Of a stretch of 33,916 nt of DNA, positions 8,018-15,468 are shown piece after piece. Both the position numbers and the translations under genes were made by a program. The stretch's first letter is position 1. Every line of letters begins with the position of its first letter. This DNA is from Pseudomonadota bacterium (GTDB lineage Bacteria > Pseudomonadota > Alphaproteobacteria > Rhizobiales > Pleomorphomonadaceae), in assembly GCA_018262505.1 (NCBI GenBank), contig JAGSYV010000084.1:1-33916 (forward strand), read 5' to 3'. Under the pieces are notes generated by a model. That model ran no database searches, was not told the DNA's origin, and saw only the letters and a list, made by a program, of their open reading frames with translations.

Positions 8018-8275
8018 ATGGATATTTCACGTGCCGAGCAGCGCATCCTGCACCTGCTCGCCCAGGGTGGACGCATTGAGATCGCCCGCGACGATCGCGG
8101 CGACATCGAAGAGCTTGCCTGCTACAGCCGCGACGGCTGGCTCTACACCGATTTCAATTTGATCCTGTTCCGAAAATTGAAGCAGAAGCGGGCCATCGCA
8201 TCCCGTAACAGCAAGCCCTATCGCATAACGCCGCGTGGGCTGGAGCTTGTGCGCTCTCAGCCGGATAACAGATGA
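8018..8275 (+). CDS. yjhX: YjhX-family protein (UPF0386; toxin-like)
   Basis: An 85-residue protein that matches the remembered E. coli YjhX pattern: MDISRAEQRILHLLAQGGRI at the start, a middle ECYSRDGWLYTD-like segment, LFRKLKQKRAI, then PYRITPRGLELVRSQPDNR at the end. The fold is probably a small winged-helix. In E. coli YjhX is described as a toxin paired with the GNAT protein YjhQ, but no GNAT gene is adjacent here, so it stands alone. The start at 8018 is chosen on family length; an in-frame start 39 bases upstream would add a foreign N-terminus. The ribosome site is weak. It lies between cbbR and rpe and may be cotranscribed with rpe. Confidence 0.85.
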   Translation: MDISRAEQRILHLLAQGGRIEIARDDRGDIEELACYSRDGWLYTDFNLILFRKLKQKRAIASRNSKPYRITPRGLELVRSQPDNR

Positions 8276-8427
8276 AGCAAGGGCCGGCGGCGGCTTCCCC
8301 GGCCGTTGCCGGCACTTGATCGATTACGGCCGGATTTTCCTTTGGCTTTGGGGAAACGGGTTAGCGCTCGGCGGCGTCTTGCTTTAAGAACGTCTGGCTT
8401 TTGAACACCTTTGCCGGAACGCTGCTC

Positions 8428-9084
8428 ATGACCGTCAAGATTGCTCCCTCCGTGCTGTCGTCGGATTTCTCGCGCCTCGGCGAAGAGCTTGCCGCCGTTG
8501 AAAGAGCAGGCGGCGACTGGGTCCACATCGACATCATGGACGGCCATTTCGTGCCCAACATCACCTTCGGCCCGGCGGTGGTGAAGGCGATGCGCCCGCA
8601 CACCAAGCTGCCGTTCGATGTGCATCTGATGATCGAGCCGGCCGACCCGTTCATTGCGGCCTTCGCCGAGGCGGGCGCCGACGTGATCTCCGTGCATATG
8701 GAGGGTGGGCCGCATATCCACCGCTCGCTGCAGGTGATCCGCTCGCTCGGCAAGAAGGCCGGCGTGGTGCTGAACCCCGGCACCGATGTCGGCGGTCTCG
8801 AATATATGCTCAACGAGATCGATCTGGTGCTGGTGATGACCGTCAACCCCGGCTTCGGCGGCCAGGCGTTCATTCCGGCCGTCGTCGAGAAGGTGAAGAA
8901 GGTGAAGGCGCTCACCGGCGACCGTCCCATTCACATCGAGATCGACGGTGGCGTTTCCACCGCCAACGCCGGCTTGTTGGCCCGCGCCGGCGCCGACGTG
9001 CTGGTGGCCGGCACCTCCGTGTTCAAGGGCGGCACCGAGTCCGACTATCGCCGCAACATCCAGGCCCTGAGAGACAGTCTATGA
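8428..9084 (+). CDS. rpe: Ribulose-phosphate 3-epimerase
   Basis: 218 residues, the normal length. Family motifs are APSVLSSDFSRLGEE, HIDIMDGHFVPNITFG, PFDVHLMIEP, VMTVNPGFGGQAF and IEIDGGVS, which carry the metal-binding His/Asp residues and the catalytic aspartates of the beta-barrel epimerase. It interconverts ribulose-5-phosphate and xylulose-5-phosphate in the pentose phosphate and Calvin pathways. The ATG at 8428 fits the family N-terminus (MTVKIAPS); an in-frame TTG at 8401 would add nine residues with no family support. Its last codons overlap gph by four bases, so rpe, gph and cbbY form one operon. Confidence 0.97.
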   Translation: MTVKIAPSVLSSDFSRLGEELAAVERAGGDWVHIDIMDGHFVPNITFGPAVVKAMRPHTKLPFDVHLMIEPADPFIAAFAEAGADVISVHMEGGPHIHRSLQVIRSLGKKAGVVLNPGTDVGGLEYMLNEIDLVLVMTVNPGFGGQAFIPAVVEKVKKVKALTGDRPIHIEIDGGVSTANAGLLARAGADVLVAGTSVFKGGTESDYRRNIQALRDSL

Positions 9085-9752
9085 GCATTCGCGCCCTGAT
9101 CTTCGACCTCGACGGCACGCTGGTCGACAGCCTGCCGGACCTCGCCGAGGCAGTGAACGAGTTGATGGTCGTGAACGGCCTCGCCCCGCATGCGAAAAGC
9201 GCCGTGGGGTCGATGGTCGGCAAGGGCGTGCCGGTGCTGGTGCAAAAGGCTTTTGCCGCCCATGGCATCGCCATGGAGGGCGAGGCGCTCGCCGCGCAGG
9301 TGAAGACCTATCTCGGCCTCTACGAGCCGCGCGCCACCCGCCTGACGCGCCTGTTCCCGCACACCGCCGACATGGTCAAGGCACTCGCCAAGGCCTACCG
9401 GCTCGCCGTCTGCACCAACAAGCCGACGGCGGTCTCCCGCAAGATCATCGACAGCCTGGGTATCGGCGCGGAGATCTCGGTGGTGGTGGGCGGCGACAGC
9501 GGCGTCACGCCGAAGCCGGCGCCGGACATGCTGTGGCTGGTGGCCGAGCGGCTTGGCCTTGCCAAGGACGAGGTGCTGATGGTCGGCGACAGCGAAAATG
9601 ACGTCGCCTCGGCCAAGGCGGCTGGCGTCAAGGTGGCTGTCGTGCGCTATGGAATCACCGACATCCCCGCCGACGAACTCGATGCGGATTTCGTGATGGA
9701 CGACTTCCGCGAACTTCCGTCCGTATTGGAGCAGTTATCCGAGAGAGTGTGA
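9081..9752 (+). CDS. gph: Phosphoglycolate phosphatase
   Basis: 223 residues, a HAD-superfamily phosphatase with a helical cap. Motif I is DLDGTLVDS near residue 9, motif II is the CTNKPT segment, the motif III lysine is in TPKPAPD and motif IV is GDSENDVASAKAAG. Its place between rpe and cbbY supports phosphoglycolate phosphatase (CbbZ), which removes the 2-phosphoglycolate made by RuBisCO oxygenation or DNA repair. It overlaps rpe at ATGA and cbbY at TGATG. Other HAD substrates cannot be excluded from sequence alone. Confidence 0.92.
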   Translation: MSIRALIFDLDGTLVDSLPDLAEAVNELMVVNGLAPHAKSAVGSMVGKGVPVLVQKAFAAHGIAMEGEALAAQVKTYLGLYEPRATRLTRLFPHTADMVKALAKAYRLAVCTNKPTAVSRKIIDSLGIGAEISVVVGGDSGVTPKPAPDMLWLVAERLGLAKDEVLMVGDSENDVASAKAAGVKVAVVRYGITDIPADELDADFVMDDFRELPSVLEQLSERV

Positions 9753-10561
9753 TGGCCCCCCCGATCAAGGCGCTGATCTTCGACGTCGATGGCACGCTGG
9801 CGGAAACCGAGGAGGTTCACCGCCTCGCCTTCAATCGTGCCTTTGCCGAAGCCGGCTTGCCCTGGGTGTGGGAATCGGAGTTCTACGGCGAGCTGCTCGC
9901 CGTGCATGGCGGCCGGGCGCGCCTCGTCCATTTCATCGAGCATTATGCGCCACCGATGGCCGATCAGGGCCGTCAGCAGATCGACGAGTTGCACGCCGCC
10001 AAGACACGCCTGTTTGCCAAGCTGGTCGACCGCCGGCTCGCCCGGCCGCGTCCCGGTATCGAGCGGCTGATCGATGATGCCCGGTCGCAGGGGCTTGCCG
10101 TGGTGCTGGCCACCACGTCGAGCGTCGAGAATGCGGAGGCGCTGATCCTCGCCAATTTCGGGCTGGACGGGCTGGAGAAGATCACCGCCATCGTCGGCGG
10201 CGCCGATGCCGTGCAGCCGAAGCCGGCGCCCGACGTTTACGAACTGGCGCTCGCTCGGCTGGGCCTCCCGCCTCGCGCCGCGATTGTTTTCGAGGACAAC
10301 GGTCCTGGCCTTGCCGCTGCCACGGCGGCCGGTATCCGCACCATCGTCACCCCGAGCCGCTATGCCGGCGGTGACGACTTCAGCACGGCCTTCGCCGTAC
10401 TGTCGCACCTTGGCGACACCTTCGAGCCCTACCACCATATCGCCGGTGTCGGCGATGAAGGCGGCACGGATATGGTAACGGTGGCCGCCCTGCAGCGCTG
10501 GGTGTCCGACGACGACGACATGCTCGGCCTGCTGACCATCAGTGGCAAACCGGTGTACTGA
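9752..10561 (+). CDS. cbbY: CbbY-like HAD phosphatase
   Basis: 269 residues. The CbbY layout is clear: DVDGTLAETEEVHRLAFNRAF at the N-terminus, with ETEEVHR as the typical CbbY extension of motif I, then ATTSSVENAEALI (motif II), QPKPAPDVYELAL (motif III lysine) and FEDNGPGLAAATAAGI (motif IV). CbbY proteins dephosphorylate xylulose-1,5-bisphosphate, a RuBisCO inhibitor, or related sugar phosphates. The ATG at 9752 shares a base with the gph stop; a GTG just before it is an alternative start. A C-terminal stretch after the HAD core (about residues 215-269) ends in SDDDDMLGLL. It is the last gene before the repeat element. Confidence 0.92.
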   Translation: MAPPIKALIFDVDGTLAETEEVHRLAFNRAFAEAGLPWVWESEFYGELLAVHGGRARLVHFIEHYAPPMADQGRQQIDELHAAKTRLFAKLVDRRLARPRPGIERLIDDARSQGLAVVLATTSSVENAEALILANFGLDGLEKITAIVGGADAVQPKPAPDVYELALARLGLPPRAAIVFEDNGPGLAAATAAGIRTIVTPSRYAGGDDFSTAFAVLSHLGDTFEPYHHIAGVGDEGGTDMVTVAALQRWVSDDDDMLGLLTISGKPVY

Positions 10562-10572
10562 CGCACCCGCGA

Positions 10573-10761
10573 CCTAGAGCAACGTGCGTTCTGACGAACG
10601 CAAATGTTGCTCTAGGTCTTTGTTGTCGCATTATTTTTGCGGCTGGAGCCTTCGCCGACCAGATTGAAACATCTGGTCGTCTAGCGAATGCTCCAGATTC
10701 ATTCGCTGGAGCAGCCGCTTTTCGATCAGGTTGATTCAACCTGATCGACGGGTGCTCTAGG
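10573..10761. repeat. Intergenic mosaic hairpin element, copy A
   Basis: A 189-base element made of stem-loops fills the gap between cbbY and the convergent tetR. It starts CCTAGAGCA and ends TGCTCTAGG (9-base inverted ends). Inside are: a 44-base two-part hairpin (outer arms 10573-10583 and 10606-10616, inner TGCGTTC/GAACGCA at 10585-10591 and 10596-10602 with loop TGAC); a stem GACCAGAT/ATCTGGTC (10657-10664, 10671-10678) enclosed by CTGGAGC/GCTCCAG; AGCGAATG/CATTCGCT; and a 12-base stem CGATCAGGTTGA/TCAACCTGATCG (10723-10734, 10736-10747). A related first hairpin recurs at 18561. Likely a REP/BIME-like repeat of Rhizobiales type. Its last bases supply the tetR stop codon. Confidence 0.85.
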
Positions 10762-11374
10762 TATTCGGCTGCGGGATTTCCAGCCCTTCCACCAGGGTAC
10801 TCAGGGCTGCATCCAGCGGCGCCGATCCGACCTTCTCGGGCACCAGAAGTCCATCGATCGCCAGCATGGTCATACCGTGAATGAGCGACCATACGGCGGC
10901 TGCCTGTCCCCTGATTGGCCGCTTGCGAATGTTCCCGGCAGCCTGACCGCTCCCGAGCATTTCGAGCACGACTTCGAATACCGCGAGCGCCCTCTCGTTG
11001 AGATGCATCCCGACCGCTCGCCCTTCCTCAGCGCTGAACATGAGGCGATATAAGGCGGGGTTGTCGGTTCCGAACGCGACATAGGCACGAGCTATCGGAG
11101 TGATTTCCTCGAGCAGAGATCGGGACGCTTCGGGCTTCGCCTTCATCAAGGCCTCGCGTAATCGATCGAACCCAATCATGGCGAGTTCTGCGAGAAGGGC
11201 AGCCTTGTCCGGAAAGTGCTTGTAGGGCGCCGCGTGGCTGACGCCTGCCCGACGGGCGACCTCCCGCAGCGTGAACTGCCAGTTCGCTTCCGCCCGGAGC
11301 ATCTCCAGGGCCGTCTCGATGATCGCACGACGAAGATCACCGTGGTGATAGGGGCGGTTGGGTGTGTCCTGCAT
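10757..11374 (-). CDS. TetR/AcrR-family regulator
   Basis: 205 residues from the ATG at 11374 (the frame also allows starts 27 and 36 bases upstream). The N-terminal helix-turn-helix (about residues 8-58) contains YHHGDLRRAIIETALEMLR and FTLREVARRAGVSHAAPYKHFPDKAALLAEL, typical of TetR proteins. The ligand domain has the AYVAFGTDNPALYRLMFS run common in the WHG-type C-terminal domain. The TAG stop is made by the end of the repeat element, so the present C-terminus may have been set by the insertion. It is divergent from the aldehyde dehydrogenase pseudogene and the SDR gene and probably represses them. Confidence 0.9.
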   Translation of the reverse strand: MQDTPNRPYHHGDLRRAIIETALEMLRAEANWQFTLREVARRAGVSHAAPYKHFPDKAALLAELAMIGFDRLREALMKAKPEASRSLLEEITPIARAYVAFGTDNPALYRLMFSAEEGRAVGMHLNERALAVFEVVLEMLGSGQAAGNIRKRPIRGQAAAVWSLIHGMTMLAIDGLLVPEKVGSAPLDAALSTLVEGLEIPQPNT

Positions 11375-11403
11375 GGGCCGCAAAGTTTCTCGTGGATACA
11401 TTG

Positions 11404-11432
11404 TTGACACTGGCTACTTTGCTATCTATATA
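11404..11432 (+). promoter_or_regulatory. Near-consensus sigma-70 type promoter facing the aldehyde dehydrogenase pseudogene
   Basis: TTGACA (11404-11409), 17 bases, then TATATA (11427-11432): a textbook vegetative promoter on the plus strand, with the first ATG of the broken gene 38 bases further on. It overlaps the 5' region of the divergent tetR, so a TetR operator here would control both directions; I could not define a clear palindrome. Confidence 0.65.
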
Positions 11433-11469
11433 GAGGCGTAAGTTTCTGCTGTCTACATCGGAGTCCACC

Positions 11470-11821
11470 ATGAACGCCACGGCAAAAATCAACGACGCCG
11501 ATCATATGGGCACTCTTCTCGCCGGCCAACGTGCCGCCTTCCTGCGTGATGGGGTGCCTTCGCTCGCTCATCGTCGCGCCGATCTCGCTAAACTGAAGCA
11601 GGCGCTGCTCGGTCGCCGCTGGACCGCACGACATCGGCCTACGGCACCATCACGCATGTTGCGCGGGGCGACTTCCTTTCGGCGGTTTCGAGGGCTTCAG
11701 GCGACTGAGCCCTGCCAAAGGCATCTATGAGCAGGCGCGGTGGAACATCGTCAAATTGCTCCACCCCCCCCCCCCATTTGGAACGCTGACCGACCGCATC
11801 TTGAGCGTCCTGCTTCGGTGA
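11470..11821 (+). pseudogene. Aldehyde dehydrogenase (coniferyl-aldehyde type) remnant
   Basis: Three pieces of one aldehyde dehydrogenase lie in three different frames. 11470 to about 11620 encodes an N-terminus with LLAGQRAAFLRDGVPSLAHR and DLAKLKQALLGRR. About 11628-11671 encodes TTSAYGTITHVARGD from the far C-terminal region, so roughly 400 central residues, including the catalytic Cys and Glu, are gone. After a -1 shift at 11672, 11672-11821 encodes LPFGG joined to FEGFRRLSPAKGIYEQARW and a normal-looking end (DRILSVLLR, stop). About 11 residues between LPFGG and FEGF are also missing. A run of 12 C (11764-11775) is in frame. The gene cannot make an active enzyme. Confidence 0.85.
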
Positions 11822-11901
11822 ACGTTCGAATTCTGCACGGGCGGGCAGGTCGATATCGTGCCAGTTCCGCCGAGAGATCCACGCAATCAAGAGGAAAACA
11901 A

Positions 11902-12735
11902 ATGCAACACGTTGCCAACGCGGGAACGCAAACGTCCTTCGTAGGAAAGTTGAATGGCGCCCCTGGGAAGCGGGCTCTGATCACCGGCGCCTCCAGCGGC
12001 CTTGGTCTCGAATTTGCCGAGCTTCTGGCAGCGCAGAAGGTCAATCTCGTGCTCGCAGCCCGGCGCAGGGAGCCTATGGAAAAACTCGCTGCCGAACTTC
12101 GGCGCAAGCATGGTGTCGATGTCGTTGTCGAACCGATTGATCTTGCCGCACCCGGTGCCGCGGCGCGCCTGAAGGGTAGCCTGGACGAGAAGTCGCTGCA
12201 GATCGATATCTTGGTGAACAATGCCGGATATGGATTGCACGGTGACTTTCTGGAGACCCCGCTGGAGCGCACCGCAGACATGATACAACTCAACATCACG
12301 GCGGTGACCGAACTGAGCTTTATCTTCGGGCGGGATATGGCAGCCCGTGGGGCCGGACAGATCCTTCTCATTGCGAGTCTGCTGGGATTCCAGCCCGTTC
12401 CCACATTTGCTGCCTATGCAGCGACGAAGTCTTATGTGCTGTCTTTTGGAGAAGCTCTGCATGACGAACTCCGCCCCCACGGTGTGGTCGTCACCAGTCT
12501 CTGCCCAGGGCACACCGAAACGGGATTCGATGCGTCAGCCGGCGCTCCCGTCTCGCGCTTGTTGCGCCTTCTGACGATGAAACCTCGTCCGGTCGCCGAA
12601 AGCGGTCTCCGCGCGCTATCAAAAGGAAGGGCATCCGTGGTCCCCGGGGTCTTGAACAAGATCATCGTGTTTTCAAATCGCCTCACACCACGTTCGATGC
12701 AGCGAGCCGTCATGAAAAGCGCTACCGGGGCATAG
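11902..12735 (+). CDS. Short-chain dehydrogenase/reductase (SDR)
   Basis: 277 residues. The classical SDR pattern is complete: cofactor loop TGASSGLG, NNAGYG after strand 4, a catalytic Ser in LLIASLLGF, YAATK (Tyr-x3-Lys) and a PGHTETGF segment. The preference for NADPH is only suggested by the AARRREP stretch after strand 2. The start at 11902 follows a purine-rich AAGAGGAAAA; the frame runs further upstream through the pseudogene but without family similarity. It is probably cotranscribed from the promoter at 11404 under the TetR regulator. Codon choice is a little less GC-biased than in neighbouring genes, which could mean that the tetR-SDR block was acquired. Confidence 0.92.
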   Translation: MQHVANAGTQTSFVGKLNGAPGKRALITGASSGLGLEFAELLAAQKVNLVLAARRREPMEKLAAELRRKHGVDVVVEPIDLAAPGAAARLKGSLDEKSLQIDILVNNAGYGLHGDFLETPLERTADMIQLNITAVTELSFIFGRDMAARGAGQILLIASLLGFQPVPTFAAYAATKSYVLSFGEALHDELRPHGVVVTSLCPGHTETGFDASAGAPVSRLLRLLTMKPRPVAESGLRALSKGRASVVPGVLNKIIVFSNRLTPRSMQRAVMKSATGA

Positions 12736-12839
12736 GACTGTGATCGGCCGGCGATTGACGTGTCCGTTGCCGGCCTGCCGGATGGCAGCATCAAAGGCTC
12801 GGACCAAACAACTAGATCCGACAGCATCAGATCTGTGCC

Positions 12840-13316
12840 CTAGACGAGGCCCACCGGGAAACCAGTGAAAGGCTTGATCTCCTTCAGCACGAAGGTGGTC
12901 TGCATTTCCTTGATGCGCGGCAGGCGGCGGATCACCGTCATGGCGAAATCGGCATAGGTGTCGAGGTCGGGCGAGACCACCTGCAACAGGAAGTCGGCGT
13001 CGCCGGCGATCGAATAGCAGGCGATCACCTCGCGGAGATGGGCGACGCTCCTTGAAAATTCCTCTGCCTCGGCCTCACTGTGGCTGTCGATCTTGACGCG
13101 AATAAAGGCCAGCACGCCGAGACCGATCTTCTGACGATCGAGCGCCGCGCGATAGCCGCCGATGACGCCGCTCTCTTCCAACTGCTTCACCCGCCGCCAG
13201 CAGGGCGACGTCGACAGGCCGACCTCGTTGGCCAGCGCTTGATTGGTCAGGCGGCCGTCGGTCTGCAACGCATCGAGGATCCTGATATCGACCGGTTCGA
13301 GAGGTGAAACTGGCAT
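12840..13316 (-). CDS. Lrp/AsnC-family transcriptional regulator
   Basis: 158 residues: an N-terminal helix-turn-helix (about 7-62: VDIRILDALQTDGRLTNQALANEVGLS, then PCWRRVKQLEESGVI) and a C-terminal RAM domain with the VIACYSIAGDADFLLQVV ligand-binding strand pattern. Lrp/AsnC proteins form octamers that sense amino acids. It is divergent from the DUF2000 gene, and two palindromes lie in the shared intergenic region. From memory, AsnC-DUF2000 pairs recur in proteobacteria, so the DUF2000 gene is the probable target along with autoregulation. Confidence 0.95.
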   Translation of the reverse strand: MPVSPLEPVDIRILDALQTDGRLTNQALANEVGLSTSPCWRRVKQLEESGVIGGYRAALDRQKIGLGVLAFIRVKIDSHSEAEAEEFSRSVAHLREVIACYSIAGDADFLLQVVSPDLDTYADFAMTVIRRLPRIKEMQTTFVLKEIKPFTGFPVGLV

Positions 13317-13342
13317 AGCGTATCCTATTCAAGCCTTGAGTA

Positions 13343-13402
13343 GGTAGATTCTACCAGAATTTTCGGTCTGACCACAAACTCCGGTAAACATTGTCCGGAC
13401 AA
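13343..13402. promoter_or_regulatory. Two palindromes in the AsnC/DUF2000 divergent region
   Basis: GGTAGA-T-TCTACC (13343-13355) and TTGTCCGGACAA (13391-13402) are perfect palindromes about 48 bases apart (roughly four and a half turns) in the 129 bases between the two divergent starts. Their place and symmetry suit operators for the AsnC-type regulator, but the sequences are not the same as each other, so they need not bind the same protein. Confidence 0.45.
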
Positions 13403-13445
13403 CACGGATATCCTGCCGGCCTTGTTCATTCGTTCCGGAGTTATC

Positions 13446-13862
13446 ATGCCGCCCGACAGCCGCCTCGCCATCGTCGTCAATCCCGACCTGCCGCTCGGTC
13501 TTCTCGCCAATACTGTCGGAGCCATCGGCATCGGTCTCGGTGCACGCCTCCCGTGGCTCGGCAATCGGCCGCTGACCGATCTGGAGGGGCGGATCATCGA
13601 CGACAGTTCCATCCTGCCGGTGCCCATTCTGGCCGCGGCGCCGGATGTGATCCAGGCGCTGATGCTGAAGGCGATGCCGCGCGGCGACGACAGCGCGCTG
13701 GTGGTGTTTCCCGCTTTCTCGCGGGCGCTGCACGACTACCGGGAGTACGAGGCGTTGTTGCCTGACAAGCGGCTTGCCGAGGAGGCGATCGACGGCCTTG
13801 GCCTGTGCGGTCCTGCCAAGTGGGTGAAGTCACTCACCGGCTCGCTACGCCTTCTCCGCTGA
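13446..13862 (+). CDS. DUF2000 family protein
   Basis: 138 residues. The N-terminal LAIVVNPDLPLGLLANTVGAIGIGLG and the late SALVVFPAFSRALHDYREYEALL pattern match DUF2000 as I remember it, a family structurally related to peptidyl-tRNA hydrolase 2 with no settled activity. The start at 13446 follows CGGAG by seven bases; an ATG eight codons upstream in the same frame has no such site. The gene ends only six bases before the convergent glycosylase gene. Regulation by the divergent AsnC protein is likely. Confidence 0.85.
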   Translation: MPPDSRLAIVVNPDLPLGLLANTVGAIGIGLGARLPWLGNRPLTDLEGRIIDDSSILPVPILAAAPDVIQALMLKAMPRGDDSALVVFPAFSRALHDYREYEALLPDKRLAEEAIDGLGLCGPAKWVKSLTGSLRLLR

Positions 13863-13868
13863 TCATCC

Positions 13869-14423
13869 TCAGCGGAACGGCCGGCTCAGAAAGGGCGATC
13901 CCCGGAGGCCAAAGCGCCAGGGGTGATCGGCTGCCTTGGTGATGCCGATGCGGGGGCCGACGACAATGTCGGGCGTGCCCTCGCGTGGCATCAACTGGAA
14001 GGGGCGCGCGTCGAGCGACAGGCCATTGTGGGCAATGGTGATGCCGAGCGCCTCGGTCAGCCGGCCGGGGCCGGAGGCGAGGAGGCGTGGGTCATTGGTT
14101 CGCCGACGCTCTGTCATCGTGGCGATGCCGGCGGTCGGTTCGATGGCCCGCACCAGCACGGCAGCGCCGTGGCCTATCGGGCCGGTGACGATGTTGAAGC
14201 ACCAGTGGACGCCGTAGGAGCGGTAGACGTAAGCGGTGAGCGGCGGACCGAACATCGCCTTGTTGCGCGGCCGCTCGCCGGAAAAGGAGTGCGAGGCGGG
14301 GTCATCGGCTTCGTAGGCCTCGGTTTCGACAATGATGCCGCCGACACCACCGACGAGAAACCGGGCGCCGATCAGCAGCGGCGCCAGCTCGATGGCTGGG
14401 AGAGATGCAAGGATCGCAGTCAT
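13869..14423 (-). CDS. 3-methyladenine (alkyladenine) DNA glycosylase, AAG/MPG type
   Basis: 184 residues. Family motifs are IIVETEAYEADDPASHSFSG (with the catalytic Glu in VETEAY), RNKAMFGPPLTAYVYRSYGVHWCFNIVTG and LLASGPGRLTEALGI. The enzyme removes alkylated and deaminated purines as the first step of base excision repair. The N-terminus is slightly short for the family, since the usual residues before LLG are reduced, but the catalytic core is whole. The ATG overlaps the stop of the upstream LysR gene by four bases (ATGA), so regulator and glycosylase are one transcription unit. That is an uncommon pairing. Confidence 0.93.
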   Translation of the reverse strand: MTAILASLPAIELAPLLIGARFLVGGVGGIIVETEAYEADDPASHSFSGERPRNKAMFGPPLTAYVYRSYGVHWCFNIVTGPIGHGAAVLVRAIEPTAGIATMTERRRTNDPRLLASGPGRLTEALGITIAHNGLSLDARPFQLMPREGTPDIVVGPRIGITKAADHPWRFGLRGSPFLSRPFR

Positions 14424-15313
14424 CGGGGCTTCCGGGAATTGATGCGCCGGGCGAGGCCGTCGGCAAGGCGATCGGCAACGAAGCGGATGCGACGGCTCGG
14501 CCTCAGGTCCTCGTGATAGGTCAACCAGAGCGGCAACTTGAAGCCGATATCCTCTACGGCCAAGCGGACGACACGCGGCTCGGTTTCGGCAATCGGCACC
14601 TGCGCAAAGCCGATGCCGACGCCGGCGATCACCATTTGCCAGCCGACGATGTGGTCGTCGCTGCGAATGGGAAACCACTCGCGCGTCACCGGTAGGCCAA
14701 AGCGGGCGAAGCCCTGCAAGAGATCGTCGGCACGATCGAAGCCGATGACGTCGTGATGGATCAGGTCGGCCAATCTCACCGGTGTGCCGCGTCGGGCGAG
14801 ATAGGCGGGTGATGCATAGACGGCGAGCGGGATATCGCCGACGTGACGACGGACGAGTTGGGGTTGCCGCGGCTCATACATGCGGAGGGCGATATCGGCG
14901 TCGCGGCGCAGCAGGTTCTGTGTCGCGTCGCTGGCGACGATCTCGATATCGATGGCCGGTTCCTCGATATGCAGCGCTGCGACGATCTCCGGCAGCAGAT
15001 AGGCGGCCACCATGCGACTCGCCGTGACACGCACCGTGCCGGCCAGACTGTCGCCGGCGCCGCTGGCCTTGCGTTCCAGGGCAAGGGCCGCCTCACCCAT
15101 GCGGCGGGCGTCTTCCACCAGGTCGAGAGCGGCCGGCGTCGGTTCCAGGCCGCGCGGCTGCCGGCGGAACAGCGGTGCGTCGAGCGTTGCCTCAAGCTCG
15201 CGGATGTGCCGGCCGACGGTGGGCTGGACGAGGCCGAGCCGATCGGCGGCCGCCGACAGCGAACCGGTGTCGACCACGGCGAGGAACGAGCGAAGGAGGG
15301 TCCAGTCGAGCAT
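14420..15313 (-). CDS. LysR-family transcriptional regulator
   Basis: 297 residues with an N-terminal winged helix (DWTLLRSFLAVVDTGSLSAAADRLGL, then QPTVGRHIRELEATLDAPLF) and a LysR effector domain with the ALRMYEP, LAVYASPAYLARRG and VIAGVGIGFAQVP motifs. It is the first gene of a two-gene unit with the DNA glycosylase. It also faces the epimerase-like gene across 155 AT-rich bases. The epimerase-like gene is the conventional target for a divergent LysR protein. The inducer is not predictable. Confidence 0.93.
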   Translation of the reverse strand: MLDWTLLRSFLAVVDTGSLSAAADRLGLVQPTVGRHIRELEATLDAPLFRRQPRGLEPTPAALDLVEDARRMGEAALALERKASGAGDSLAGTVRVTASRMVAAYLLPEIVAALHIEEPAIDIEIVASDATQNLLRRDADIALRMYEPRQPQLVRRHVGDIPLAVYASPAYLARRGTPVRLADLIHHDVIGFDRADDLLQGFARFGLPVTREWFPIRSDDHIVGWQMVIAGVGIGFAQVPIAETEPRVVRLAVEDIGFKLPLWLTYHEDLRPSRRIRFVADRLADGLARRINSRKPR

Positions 15314-15324
15314 TTATCCATGCA

Positions 15325-15358
15325 AATTCGAATACCATTTCGACAGATATAGCGAATT
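15325..15358. promoter_or_regulatory. Inverted repeat in the LysR/epimerase divergent region
   Basis: AATTCG (15325-15330) and CGAATT (15353-15358) are inverted copies 22 bases apart, close to the lysR start, in a conspicuously AT-rich stretch. The position fits a LysR autoregulatory site, but the arms are short and chance is possible. Confidence 0.3.
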
Positions 15359-15468
15359 GATGTGCGGAATAAAACTATCTAATTCAGACCTCAAGTCGCC
15401 CCCATCGACGGGCAACCGGAGAGATTGGCCCGTAAACCATTGTCATTGCTTATATTCAGGAGGTTCTC

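Noticed and set aside
8018..8275. A YjhX toxin with GNAT antitoxin pair
   Set aside because: The only GNAT gene in the window is 14 kb away in the dpp operon, so no pair can be claimed.
11764..11775. Frameshift at the 12-C run of the aldehyde dehydrogenase remnant
   Set aside because: Codon by codon, the tail frame passes through the run unbroken (CAC, three CCC, CCA, TTT). The real shift is at 11672.
11740..11901. Upstream extension of the SDR gene through the 12-C run
   Set aside because: The 54 extra residues have no SDR similarity and lie in a different frame from the aldehyde dehydrogenase tail. A ribosome site supports the start at 11902.
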